A stretch of 64,000 nt of DNA from Ziziphus jujuba (lineage: Eukaryota; Streptophyta; Magnoliopsida; Rosales; Rhamnaceae), in contig NC_083384.1 of NCBI RefSeq assembly GCF_031755915.1, positions 5,107,501 through 5,171,500 on the forward strand, in the 5' to 3' direction. Positions within the stretch are counted from its first letter, which is position 1. The number at the start of each line of letters is the position of its first letter. Positions 26,482 to 37,000 of the stretch are shown in pieces. The translations under genes and the position numbers were made by a program. The notes under the pieces were generated by a model. It was not told the origin of the DNA and did no database searches. It saw only the letters and a program-made list of their open reading frames with translations.

Positions 26482-26991
26482 TCCCCGAGATTTTTGTCAA
26501 ATAAAAGCCACCTTGTGACACTGTTCATTCCACGTGGACCAATCAGGTGATGACACATGGCGTCACTGTGCACTTAAGCCAGATATAATAAAATATTACG
26601 GTATCCGGCGAATTTCAAACGTCTATAACTTTTTAACCAAATGTCCGATTTAAGCGTGCCGCTAGTCTATGAACTTGTATCGACGAGTACTTTACAACCA
26701 TACAAGAGTCAAAAAAAAAAAATTACACCACAAGAAAAAGTCAACTCCCGGCACCTTTTGGACTGTTTGCACCTCAACTTGTTTTGCCCATAACTTTCAA
26801 ACCGTAGCTCCGTTTTCAACGTGCTACTAGTCTATGAACTCGTGCCAACGTGTACTTTGTAATGGTACCTCAGTCAACCTAGAATTCTAATCAGATCAAA
26901 AAGTCAACTTTTGACCCCTTCGGTCAATGGTCAACAGTCAACATCGGTCAACGTGCAAAAATTCCAACATGGCTCGAGACGGGGTGTTACA
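21013..26991 (-). mobile_element. Second-level solo LTR, TSD GTGCG
   Basis: It starts TGTCAGGACCCGTCC and ends GAGACGGGGTGTTACA. The perfect duplication GTGCG lies at 21008-21012 and 26992-26996, and the outer LTR reads across it (GTATGAGTGCG then TCTAAAAC). It is interrupted at 23424/26368 by a plus-strand copy; without that it is about 3.0 kb. The conserved core is at 22592-22606. The GC-rich block with three imperfect GTCCG.CGGCCG repeats is at 22960-23400. Confidence 0.93.
23425..26367 (+). mobile_element. Innermost solo LTR, complete copy, TSD GGAGG
   Basis: This is the cleanest reference copy of the family: 2943 bp from TGTAACACCCCGTCCC to GACGGGTCCTGACA, with GGAGG at 23420-23424 and 26368-26372. 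Going 3'-ward it holds a TTGACC/GGTCAA-rich start, a T- and CT-rich tract (23960-24190), a GC-rich block (24190-24600), the core GGTGAGTGACCCACC (24730-24744), an AT-rich middle, a segment CGCACTCATACAGTATTGG (25252-25270), a 12-bp opposite-strand echo of the core (GGGTCACTCACT, 25890), and the terminal 130 bp shared by all copies. It is the youngest of the nest because nothing is inserted in it. Confidence 0.94.
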
Positions 26992-28823
26992 GTGCGTCTA
27001 AAACAAATAACCATATTATTTAAAAAAATAATAATTTTTCCAGAACTCACCATGGGAATCATACAATTTTTCAAATTCACAATCCCACATTTTTCTTTAA
27101 TATCTCCAGCGTAAATCCATCAATAATAATATACAAATAACTTTTCCCAAATCATAAAATCAATCAAATAATATTTCAAGGGCATAATTATATAATTTGA
27201 AACCACCAAACTTAAACCAATATTTTTCTTGAAATATTTAAAATCAAATCATGCCCAAAAATAATATTAAAATCCAAATACAATTAATTAAATGAAAACA
27301 CCTTGCTCATGCGTAATAAATTCAATTAAATCACAATAATAATCAAGAATTCCTTAATAAACCAAACTTTCATTTAGCATCAATAAGCATATATATATAT
27401 ATATATAAAATACAATTTTACCACAATTATAATTAAATTCCAGCACATGAGCATATTTTCTAAATATTAACTTAACATAAAATAAATATAATTAATCACC
27501 CCAAAATAGTTTTAAAGGTGGGTCACTCACCTCAAGCACGTATATCAATCAAGATCCTCTGCAGGATCAACTCCACTACCCACATGTGCACCTAAAATAC
27601 CCACAATACACAAAACTAATTATTTTAATATTTTAATTGGGTAACTCCCAAATGGGTACTCGAGGAGCGAACACAAACGACAATCAAAATTTATGAGTAA
27701 TATATCGAATCGAAGCTTGTGGAACGAGGATTACGAATCTGGTCTCACTTTCTGGAGATCGGACCCGAGGTGGCCGGAATCTCGTCGGAAAGGTGTCGGG
27801 TTTTGGATCCTTAGATCTCACAAACCGCAGTGAGTTGGAGGAAACCGACCTCAGATCTGGGTTTAGAGGGTCGCAACTAGTGGAAAAGGATGGGCGGTGA
27901 AACTAGGAACTCGCCGGAAAGTCAATTTCTCGACGAGCCATCATGGTCACCAGAACCCATCATCGCCGGTGGCACGTCCGGTGGCCACTGGTCGTGATTT
28001 TTGGTGGGAAGGTAGATCGGGGAATGGGTGACTCAACGGGACCAGCAGTGAGGCAAACGGAGGTCTGGTTTGGGAGAAATCGACTGGAGAAGGAAATAGG
28101 CCGCTCGTTGGAAAACATCCCGATCCGGGCGCGTCACCGGCGATCTGGCCGTGATTTTTTTCTGGCTGGCCTACCGGTTTTTATGGGTGGGTCATGGTGG
28201 TTAGGCGCGTGTACTGTTCTGGTGGCCAGAAATGGGTGAACGGCGGTTGGCCAGTCCTTCCCCTTTTTCTTTCTCTTTCTCTATCCTCTTTCTCTCTCCT
28301 CCTTCTCTTTCTCTTTCCCCCCTCCCCTTCTCAACCAGTCAAAATGCCCGTGGGTGGCACTTTGCACTCACGGGTGGGTCCACTTTTTGTGACATGTGGC
28401 ATCGCTGGTCACACACATACAGATCCATAAATAGTAAATACTGTCTCGGAAAAACTTCATAGGTCCATAACTTTCAAACCACATGTCCAAATCGGACGTG
28501 CCGTTAGTCTATGAACTCGTATCGATGAGTACTTCACAACCATATATGATTCAAAGCTCAACTTTACACGAACAAAAAGTCAACTCCGGCACCCCTTGGA
28601 CAGTTTGCACCTCAACTTGTTATGCTCATAACTTTCAATTAGTAGCTCCGATTTCTATGTGCTAATAGTCTACGAACTCGGGACGATACGTACTTTGAAA
28701 TGGTGCCTTGATAAACATAAAATTCCATCCAAAACAAAAAATCAAAATTTTGACAGTCTTGGTCAACGGTCAACCTCTGTCAACATGCCAAAATTCCAAT
28801 GTACTTTGGGACGGAGTATTATA

Positions 28824-29513
28824 CTTGTTAATAAGGCAGTGACATTAAATTGAAACATATATAAATGCAAAAGTATGCAACATAAGAAAACACCATCACT
28901 GGGATTGCTTACCTTATTATACCATCCATACAAATTGCTTTGCTACCAACACCCAATCCTCTGTTCTCTTTATTTTCGAACTCATATTTTCCATAACAAT
29001 CATTTTTTCAGAACTAGCTGAGGTTAAATATTATATGCAATTGTTAAGTAAATTAATAATTGTGAACTTAACATAATCAATTATTCACTTACAGGGTCTA
29101 TTTATGCCATTAATGGAACTTGCTTATTTTATTATTTTGTAGTAGTGCCCTTGATCACACACTCTATAAGATTCTAGTTAGCCCATTGGACTGGATGACC
29201 AACTCTCTTTATAAAATCATTGACTTACCCATATTTTTTCTATTATTATTATATTATTAAATTATTATTATTTTGGCGTGTGTCAAAATTAATGGGTAAG
29301 TCTGATTTGTAGAGACTATATAAGGTGTAGGGCAAACAAATAAAGATATGCCATATGGTATTTTAAAATTAGGGTTTTATGAGATCTGAAAGTGGTTTAA
29401 GAGTAGTGTGTCTATAGGCACTACTTTATATTGTTTTCTATTTTGCAGGATAAAAGATTTAATTTATCAATGGCTGCGTTTGGAGGTTAGTAATTTATGA
29501 TTAATAGAATTTA
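28824..29513. other. RLP 3' flank and intergenic DNA
   Basis: After the LTR nest the flank resumes with AACATAAGAAAACACCATCA (28878-28900), then AT-rich intergenic DNA with ATTATTATTA-type runs (29240-29275). No gene is seen. Confidence 0.55.
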
Positions 29514-30740
29514 TTATGTATATTTAGATTCACAAATTCTAATAGCAATGTCCTCATCAAAATAAAAATGGCAATGCTTCCTGCTTCTAGAAAACACAAG
29601 TGATCCAATCACACTTCTAAATGCACCAGTGAATCCAATTTCAGCACCTATGAGATCCCATTTATTCCTATGGCCAGAGTTTGAATGTCTGGCTTCATGA
29701 GGTGTTTTTGGTGGCTTACAGGTCACATCATTTGTGCAGTTTAGCGTCAAAGGAAGGCCACATAAGCCTTCACTACCTTGAAATCAATCTTCGTAGAATG
29801 TTTGCATTTGATTACCTTTAGGAATCCTCCAACAAGTTGGTTCTATGATAAGTTCAGGACTAAAAGAAAAGTCAAGTTTGAGGTGATGCTGGGATTTCCC
29901 CATTCAGATGAGACTTTGAGACGTCTACAGACTCTAGTTGCTGCTTGTTGCCAAAAGATAATTGGGATTTAACCATTGGAGAGCATTGCTTAACAAGTTG
30001 TGTGCTATGAGATAATTAAGTTGTCCCAGTTCTTTTAGTATTTCACCTTGGAAATTCTTGCTTACAAATACAATGGACATGAATTGCCTGGGTAGCTTTT
30101 AAGGGCTCAATTGCTAGATCTTTGTTGGTAACTGTCACTTCTTGTTCATAATTTTGATTAATTTAGCTTAGAGTTGCTTCACTAAACTTAGCAATTTTGT
30201 TAAGGAGTGATGATTGAACATTGTCTTTTATACCCATCATTGCATGCATTTTGTTAAAGCATTTTCTTGGTAATTCACACAAAAATTGTTGGAAGCAACA
30301 TTCACAATTTGAATATTTGGCCAATCATCTATGTTGTCTCAACAAGTAATATTTGTGTGATTGCAAAATAAGGACACACGAAGTGGTATATTTTTCAAAA
30401 ACAACGAAAAGGAGTCAACCATTTTATTGTTCCCCCGGTTTAAAACCTCTTCAGCTTTGCAGTTGGAGAGAGATTTTGGAACCGTACTTGTCAGTAAATT
30501 CCAATTAAGATCAAGTGTCTAAAACACAAGTGATAGGAAAAGCATCAGGCAATGGCACTCTCAAGTTGTTACTTTGAAGTTTGAGCCCAAGAATATGACT
30601 GAGTGCAGGCATAGATATTGGTATTCTGCCATTAAAACTGTTGTTCGACAAATAGATAAGTTTTGTTTCAGTAGCTCTGCATATTGATTCAGGTATAACT
30701 ACTTTCAGGCCATTTTTAGAAAGAAAACACAAAGAAAGAA
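29514..30740 (-). pseudogene. RLP pseudogene, C-terminal half
   Basis: From high to low coordinates the minus strand reads LRR blocks (IPESICRATETKLIYLSNNS, ISMPALSHILGLKLQSNNLR), degenerate LRRs around 30000-30480 (SNNFSGELP-like and VNHAF-like remnants), GLCGLPLTLNCTND near 29750, PPKTPHEARHSNSGHRNKWD, and a membrane span GAEIGFTGAFRSVIGSLVF. This is the standard RLP order: LRRs, acidic spacer, one membrane helix, short cytosolic tail. Several stops and frame changes lie between 29750 and 30510. The 5' half is missing; an A/G-rich tract (30720-30770) marks the upstream break. Confidence 0.85.
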
Positions 30741-31789
30741 GAAGGAAGAAAGAAAGAAAGAAAAAAAAAATTATCTCGGATTCTATCTTTTGGCAGACAT
30801 GGTGACATTGAATTGGTAGCTTAGGAATGTGGAAGATGAGATATATTGTTGGAAGGAGGTTGAGAAGGTTCTAGAAATGGCAGAGATGAAAAGCGAAATG
30901 GCACTACTCTGAGAACAGCATGAAAGAAAGTGTGAAGAAGACGATAGAAAATAATAACAATACTGGAGGCCAAACAGATCCACGATTGACAAAAATCAAG
31001 GAAAAGATCATAGACGAGGTTGGGATTGGGTTGAAATAATACACACGGTTACATGATAATGTTTTATTACTTTTCAATTTTTAGCTTCTGAAAGGTTTTG
31101 ACATGTGCAAGAATTCCCTGTCTTTTATAACACACGGCTATATATACAGTAATTCACCTAAAAAAAAAATACATATATACAAGTGGGTATACATGTGCAC
31201 AACTATAAAATTGGCCATAAAATAGCCCAAATATATAATTTTGGACCTGCAGCAAAAGCATAAAGTGCATGTGTGTATATGTATACATACACATCATTTT
31301 TCAAATTCTTGCTTGTTTACTTGGTCTTGGAGCAGTAAAATTCAATCAACAAGTAACTGTCTACCACAACTCTTTAGCAATAAACTGAGCTACATTAGCC
31401 AGATAGCGAATATAGATCTGAAATAATCAATTTTTAAAAAGAAAAAGTATTTTCTTTTCTTTATTTTATATTTTCGGCAAGTCCTGCTTTGGCTTCTATG
31501 ATTTTTTTATGAGAAAAACATAAATGAATCTTTTACATAGAAAACAACAACATAAACTATGAATCTTACAGTCAAATTTATAAATAACCTCAAGATGGAG
31601 CCAATACTACAGAGTAACAGCTGGACAGCATTATTAATTTGTATTTCACTAATTAATCTGTGACAATAACGCATATATATATAAATGCAAAGCCATGTAA
31701 TGCAAGAAAACACTACCATTGACATTCCTTACCTTATTTCACCATTCATGCACAGGAGCTCTTCCATCCTTATTGCTCTGCCACCAACA
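30741..31789. other. Intergenic and RLP 3' flank, non-coding
   Basis: 30741-31090 is unique-looking DNA with no recognisable gene. 31290-31350 carries a single copy of part of the tandem unit found at 16080-17240 (CATTTTTCAAATTCTTGCTT). 31470-31780 carries the RLP 3'-flank blocks (GGCAAGTCCTGCTTTGGCTT, TGAATCTTACAGTCAAATTT, TGCAAGAAAACACTACCATT). Confidence 0.6.
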
Positions 31790-33319
31790 CTACTGATTTC
31801 CTGTGCCTCTTATGTTTGTATTCCCATCTTCCATTACGACCATTTCTACAGAAGGAAGTTGAGGTAAGATTCTAAACGCCATGTCTTCAACACGGTTGAA
31901 ACAACGTTTCCTCCATTTTCTGAAGCTAAGGTAACATTCTAAACGCCATGTCTTCAACACGGTTGAAACAACATTTCCTCCATCTTCTGAAAAACACAAA
32001 GTGGTCCAATCATACTTCCAAACCAAACAATGAATCCAACTTCAGCGGCTATTAGATCCCATTTGATCCCACATCCATAATTTGAATGTCTGGCTTCATG
32101 TGGCGATTTTGGTGGCATATCAGCCACATCAACTGTATAGTTTAGTGCCAAAGGTAGGCCTCATACTCCTTCACTACCATGAAAACAATAAGCTGATATG
32201 AAAATGTCTGAATTTGATTATCCTTGGGAATCCTCCAACAAGTTGATTATGTGATAGATCAAGGACTGAAAGGAAATTCAAGTTTGAAAGTGATGCTAGG
32301 ATTTCCTCATTCACATGATTCCTTGAGAGGTCTAAAGACTCGAGCTGCTGCAATTTGCCAAACGATGATGGGATTTGACCATTCAAAGCATTATTCGACA
32401 AGTTAAGTACTCTGAGATAATTGAGTTGTCCCAGTTCTTATGGTATTTCACCGTGAAAATTGTTGCTTGAAAAATCAATCGAGGTAAATATATATATATG
32501 TGCCCATCATTTTTTTAAAGTCTTGCTTTAGTTTTTTTGGACTTGAGACAATACGATTTAATCCACAAGTATTGGCAATATATTATTGAAAGAATATTGA
32601 AAGTCTCACAATTTGTGCAACATTTTTTCTCTAAAAAACTTATTCTGAATTTAAAAAATATTTTTAATTGACTTGTTTATTAAATAGGAAAACAAAAACT
32701 GGCGCTAAACTGTATAACTAATCTCGATATTGAAAGGCTAGAGGGTTTTTCTTTTTTTTTCTTTTTTTCAATCCAAATAAATTTTTTGAAGAGAGGTTTA
32801 TTTCGATCAAGTTCTTGGGCATATGAAATGATGGGATTGGACCGGTGAAGTTGTTATTAAACAATTGAAGCGAAACAAGTTGGGTGAGGTCTGATTTTGG
32901 AAGTGGTACACTAAAATGACAATCAGCAAGATTTAAAGTTAAAAAGTGCCGGAGGTTACCAATAGAAGCCGGTATTGTCATTATGAAATTTGTCATGGAA
33001 ACCACCAGACTTTGAAGATGACTATCTAAGAAAAACTCAATTGAGAAAGACCCATTAAGAAATAGATTGGATGATATGTCAAGAATCTCTAGTGTTTGTA
33101 CCTGAAAGATCTCTTTGGGAAATGTTCCATACAAGCCACAATTATTTAAAGACAAACAAGTTAAATTTGGGAAATTTGAAAAGAATTGTGGTACCAGAGA
33201 AGACAAATCGTTGTAATCTAGCTGAACCACAGATGAGGATTGAAGCTTGGCAAGCTACTGACCAATAGGGCCAGAAAGAGAACAACCTTTCAAGCTCAAC
33301 ACTCGCATATTCAGATTAG
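31790..33319 (-). pseudogene. RLP pseudogene, 3' part of a copia-split gene
   Basis: The minus strand gives mid-LRR sequence next to the copia element (QLDYNDLSSLVPQFFSNFPN, LYGTFPKEIFQVQTLEILD, IPASIGNLRHFLTLNLADCH, 33260-32800), a 230-bp non-coding interruption at 32490-32715, then the last LRRs ([36 protein letters not shown], 32400-32180), the spacer DMPPKSPHEARHSN, the membrane span and tail (32150-31800). Together with 39949-40500 this was one RLP gene of the usual 900-1100 codons. Breaks are a stop and frame shift after SSKNLFGLKK, the interruption, and a 67-bp tandem duplication in the tail coding region (about 31854-31987). The copia element entered the LRR domain at GCAAC. Confidence 0.88.
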
Positions 33320-33324
33320 GCAAC

Positions 33325-33959
33325 TGTGAAGATATAATCCACAAATGCATCTTGCAAAGATCTGGTGTATGCATGAGGTCAACATTTGGAGAAGACTCGA
33401 GCTAATTCAATGGATAAGCCTCAGAAGAGCAAAACGCATCGTTTCATTTATTTGAAAATAAAGAAGGGCAAAGCAGTCATTTCCAGCATATTGTAACAGA
33501 ATAACGGCAAGCTACGTGTTTTAATCTGAGTGGTCTTCATAATAAGTTGGACGACGTCGTTTTGAAGCTGGTGTGTAATATATATACACAGAACTCTTTC
33601 TCTTCGAGTGTAGTAACAGATATAACAGAAAATAGTCTTTCTTCAAGCTTGTGAATGAGAGAGGAGCTCCAAGATTCATATTTACCTTTTCTTCAATTGT
33701 ATTCTTTTCTGAGTGAGAAACCATCTCTAAGTGAGATTGAGTGATTGTATAAGTTGAAAGGGTGTACAAAGGGGCTTCGGGTTTTGGTGAGTATGTTTTC
33801 TATGTGAAAACCTGTTTGTATACAAGAGGTGATAGTTTGTGTAACTACTGCAAGATCAATAAGAGACCAGAAGCTCTCACCGGAGCAACGAGAACGTAGG
33901 TCATCTTGACTGAACCTCGATAAGTTGTGTTGTGTTTGTTTTGTTCTGATTTTCTAACA
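33325..33959 (+). repeat. 5' LTR of the copia element
   Basis: Starts TGTGAAGATATAATCC and ends GATTTTCTAACA. A TATA-like tract TAATATATATACAC at about 33569-33582 followed by CAGAACTCTTTC is the likely promoter core. The 3' copy has the same length. Confidence 0.95.
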
Positions 33960-33960
33960 G

Positions 33961-33972
33961 TGGTATTAGAGC
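33961..33972 (+). promoter_or_regulatory. Primer-binding site, initiator-Met tRNA type
   Basis: TGGTATTAGAGC lies one base after the 5' LTR and differs at one position from the canonical plant initiator-Met site TGGTATCAGAGC. It primes minus-strand cDNA synthesis. Confidence 0.9.
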
Positions 33973-34067
33973 TTAGTTGAGTATTCTTGATTCTTGGTCC
34001 TGTGTCTTGTGAGTTTTCTGTGAGAATCATCTGTGTGAGGATTTCTCAATCTTTCAAGAAGTCAAGA

Positions 34068-37000
34068 ATGTCTACAAAGTTGGAAATTGATGTATTCAAT
34101 GGCAAAGGTGATTTCTTGCTGTGGCGCAAGAAAATGAGGGCAGTACTGGTGCAAATGAAGGTGGCTAAGGCAATCGATGGAATTTATGCTGTTGATGTTA
34201 CTGATGAAAAGAAGCATGAGATCGATGAAATTGCAATGAGCACAATTATATTGCATCTCTTCGATAGTGTTCTGAGGCAAGTTGATGATGTAAGCACTAC
34301 TTCTCAAATGTGGCAAAAGCTTGAACAGCTTTATCTGGTAAGATCCTTACCTGATAGAATTCTTCTACTTGAACAATTTTTTGGCTTTAAGATGGATACT
34401 TCTAAGGATTTGGACACAAATCTTGATGCTTTTAATCGTTTAATCTTAAGTCTTGCAAATTGTAAAGTTACTTTTGATGATGAACATCATGCTGTGATCT
34501 TATTGAACTCATTGCCTAAGACTTATAGAGAAGTAAAGAATGCCATTAAGTATGGCAGAGATTCTTTGACCTTAGATACTTTTGTAAGTGCCCTTCGATC
34601 TAGAGACTTGGAATTGAAGTCTGAATCCAAAGGTGAAGGACTTACTGTGAGGGGTAAGAGTGCTACTCGAAGTTGGGGTCACAGTGACCATAGAAGTAAG
34701 TCTAGGGAGACTTTTAGATCTAAATCAAGAACTAGGGGTAGAAGGTGCTATTACTGTAAGAGAGAGGGACACATTATTAAAAATTGTTTCAAGAAGAAGA
34801 AAGATGAGAAAGAAAAGAGTCAAAAGTCTGGTGATTTAGCAGTGGCCTACACTGATTTAGAGCCTGCAGAAGTTTTGGTAGTGTCCACAAGTCAAAATCA
34901 CACTGAGTGGGTGTTGGATTCTGGCTGTTCTTTCCACATGTGTCCTGACTTGAGTTGTTTTAACTCATATACTAAGTGTGATGGTGGCCAAGTGTTGTTA
35001 GGTAATAATCGATCATGTTCAGTAACTAGCATTGGTAATGTGCAGTTGCAGTTAGTAGATGGTACCATTAAGACCCTTACAGCAGTAAGGCATGTACCTG
35101 ATTTGAAGAGAAATTTAATTTCCCTTGGCATGTTAGATGAATCTAGCTTGTCCTGTAAAGCAGAGAATGGTGTCATGAAAGTGACCAAAGGATCACTTAT
35201 AGTAATGAAGGGTCAGAAGAAAAATGGTTTATATGTCTTACTTGGTAAACCATTAGTTAATTCAAGTAATGCTTCTATAAGTTCAACTGCTGATAAAACT
35301 GCTTTATGGCATAAGAGATTAGGTCACATTAGTGAAAAAGGCCTGTATTACTTGAATAAACAGAATGTTTTTTATAAGGATATAGTCAGTAATTTGGAGT
35401 CTTGTGAAACTTGCATTTTGGGCAAACAGCATAGGCTCAGTTTTAATTTGAGCTCAAATAGGGCCAAGTCTGTCTTAGATTATGTACATGCTGATTTGTG
35501 GGGACCTGCTAGAGTGCAAACACAGAGTGGAAACAGGTATTTCTTGTCCATAATTGATGATTACTCTAGAAAAGTCTGGATATACTTGTTAAAGGCTAAA
35601 AGTGAGGTTTTTTCTAAGTTTAAAGAGTGGAAATTGCTGGTTGAAAATAAAACCAGCAAAACTGTTAAAATTTTAAGAACAGACGATGGTCTTGAGTTTT
35701 GCAGTCAAGAATTTGATAAATTTTGCAAATCAAATGGTTTTCTAAGGCATAGAACTGTGAAATACACACCACAGCAAAATGGTGTGGCTGAAAGAATGAA
35801 TAGAACCTTACTAGATAAGGTGAGATGCATGCTAGTGTCATCTGGATTACCTAAGTTGTTTTGGGGTGAGGCTGTAATGACAGCCATGCATTTGGTGAAC
35901 TTGTCACCCTCTACAGCTTTAAACTTTAGAACTCCTGAACAAATGTGGCTTGGAAAAAAGCCTAATTATAGCAAATTGAGGGTTTTTGGCTGTGCTGCAT
36001 ATGTCCATCAATATGAAGGGAAACTTGAACCTAGGAGTTTGAAATGTATTTTCTTAGGTTACCCTTCCGGGAATTAAAGGCTATAGGCTTTGGGATAGAG
36101 AGAGTAGAGGTTTTAAAGTTATTATTAGCAGAGATGTTATTTTTTATAAAACCTCTATGCCTTGCAAAGATACTAACAGTGCAGGTGATGAAATGAGCAA
36201 CAAAGTGGAGACACGAAGTATAAGTCTGTTTCCTGAAGTAGAAAACCAAGACAGTGAAGGCTTTGTGGGAAGGTCAACTTCAGAAGGAATAGAAGAACCT
36301 GAAAAAGGAGAGGAACCAGAAAAATTAACACCTGCACAATCTAAGGCAGATTCTGAAGATGATCACACTCAACAGCAGTCACCAAGTACAAGAAATAAGA
36401 ACATAGCATCACCTGGCTATTTGCTGACAAGAGATAGAGCTAAGAGGACAGTAAAACCAAACATAAAGTACAGTTATGCAGACTGCATTGCTTATGCCTT
36501 GGTGGCATATGAAGAACTTACTAACAATGAGCCAAGGAATTACAAAGAAGCAGTAAATTCTAAGGAGTCAGCAAAATGGAAAGAGGCCATGAAGGAAGAA
36601 ATGGAATCTCTCCATAAGAACAGAACTTGGTACTTAGTACCAACACCAACAAATCAAAGAGTTATAGATTGTAAATGGATCTACAAGGTCAAAGAAGGTA
36701 TGTCCAAATCTGAACCAGTGAGGTTTAAGGCCAGATTAGTGGCCAAGGGATTTACACAGGTGGAAGGAATAGACTACAATGAGGTTTTTTCACCTGTTGT
36801 GAAGTATACAAGTATAAGAGTCATGTTGGCATTAGTGACTCATTTTGAATGGGAATTAGAACAACTGGATGTCAAGACTGCCTTTCTTCATGGTGAATTG
36901 GAAGAAACAATATATATGAAGAAGCCTGAAGGTTTTGAAATTAAAGGAAAAGGTGGAGATTTGGTGTGCTTGCTTAAAAAGTCACTGTATGGACTTAAGC

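Larger units (their letters stand above)
19232..28823 (-). mobile_element. Outermost LTR of a three-deep nest, TSD ATTGT/CTTGT
   Basis: This minus-strand copy of the Tekay-like LTR begins TGTTAGGACCCATCC and ends GGACGGAGTATTATA. It is flanked by ATTGT (19227-19231) and CTTGT (24-28 of 28824-28828), a four-in-five match, as expected of the oldest member. It carries a TRIM at 19409-19801 and is split at 21012/26992 by a second copy of the LTR. Without the insertions it is about 3.2 kb and has no internal domain. The conserved core is at 27518-27532. The GC-rich block occupies 27700-28330, with CT-rich runs at 28260-28330. Confidence 0.85.

Noticed and set aside
33987..34067. Upstream in-frame ATG of the copia gag
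   Set aside because: The 27 extra codons lie next to the primer-binding site, and the conventional gag start MSTKLEIDVF is at 34068.
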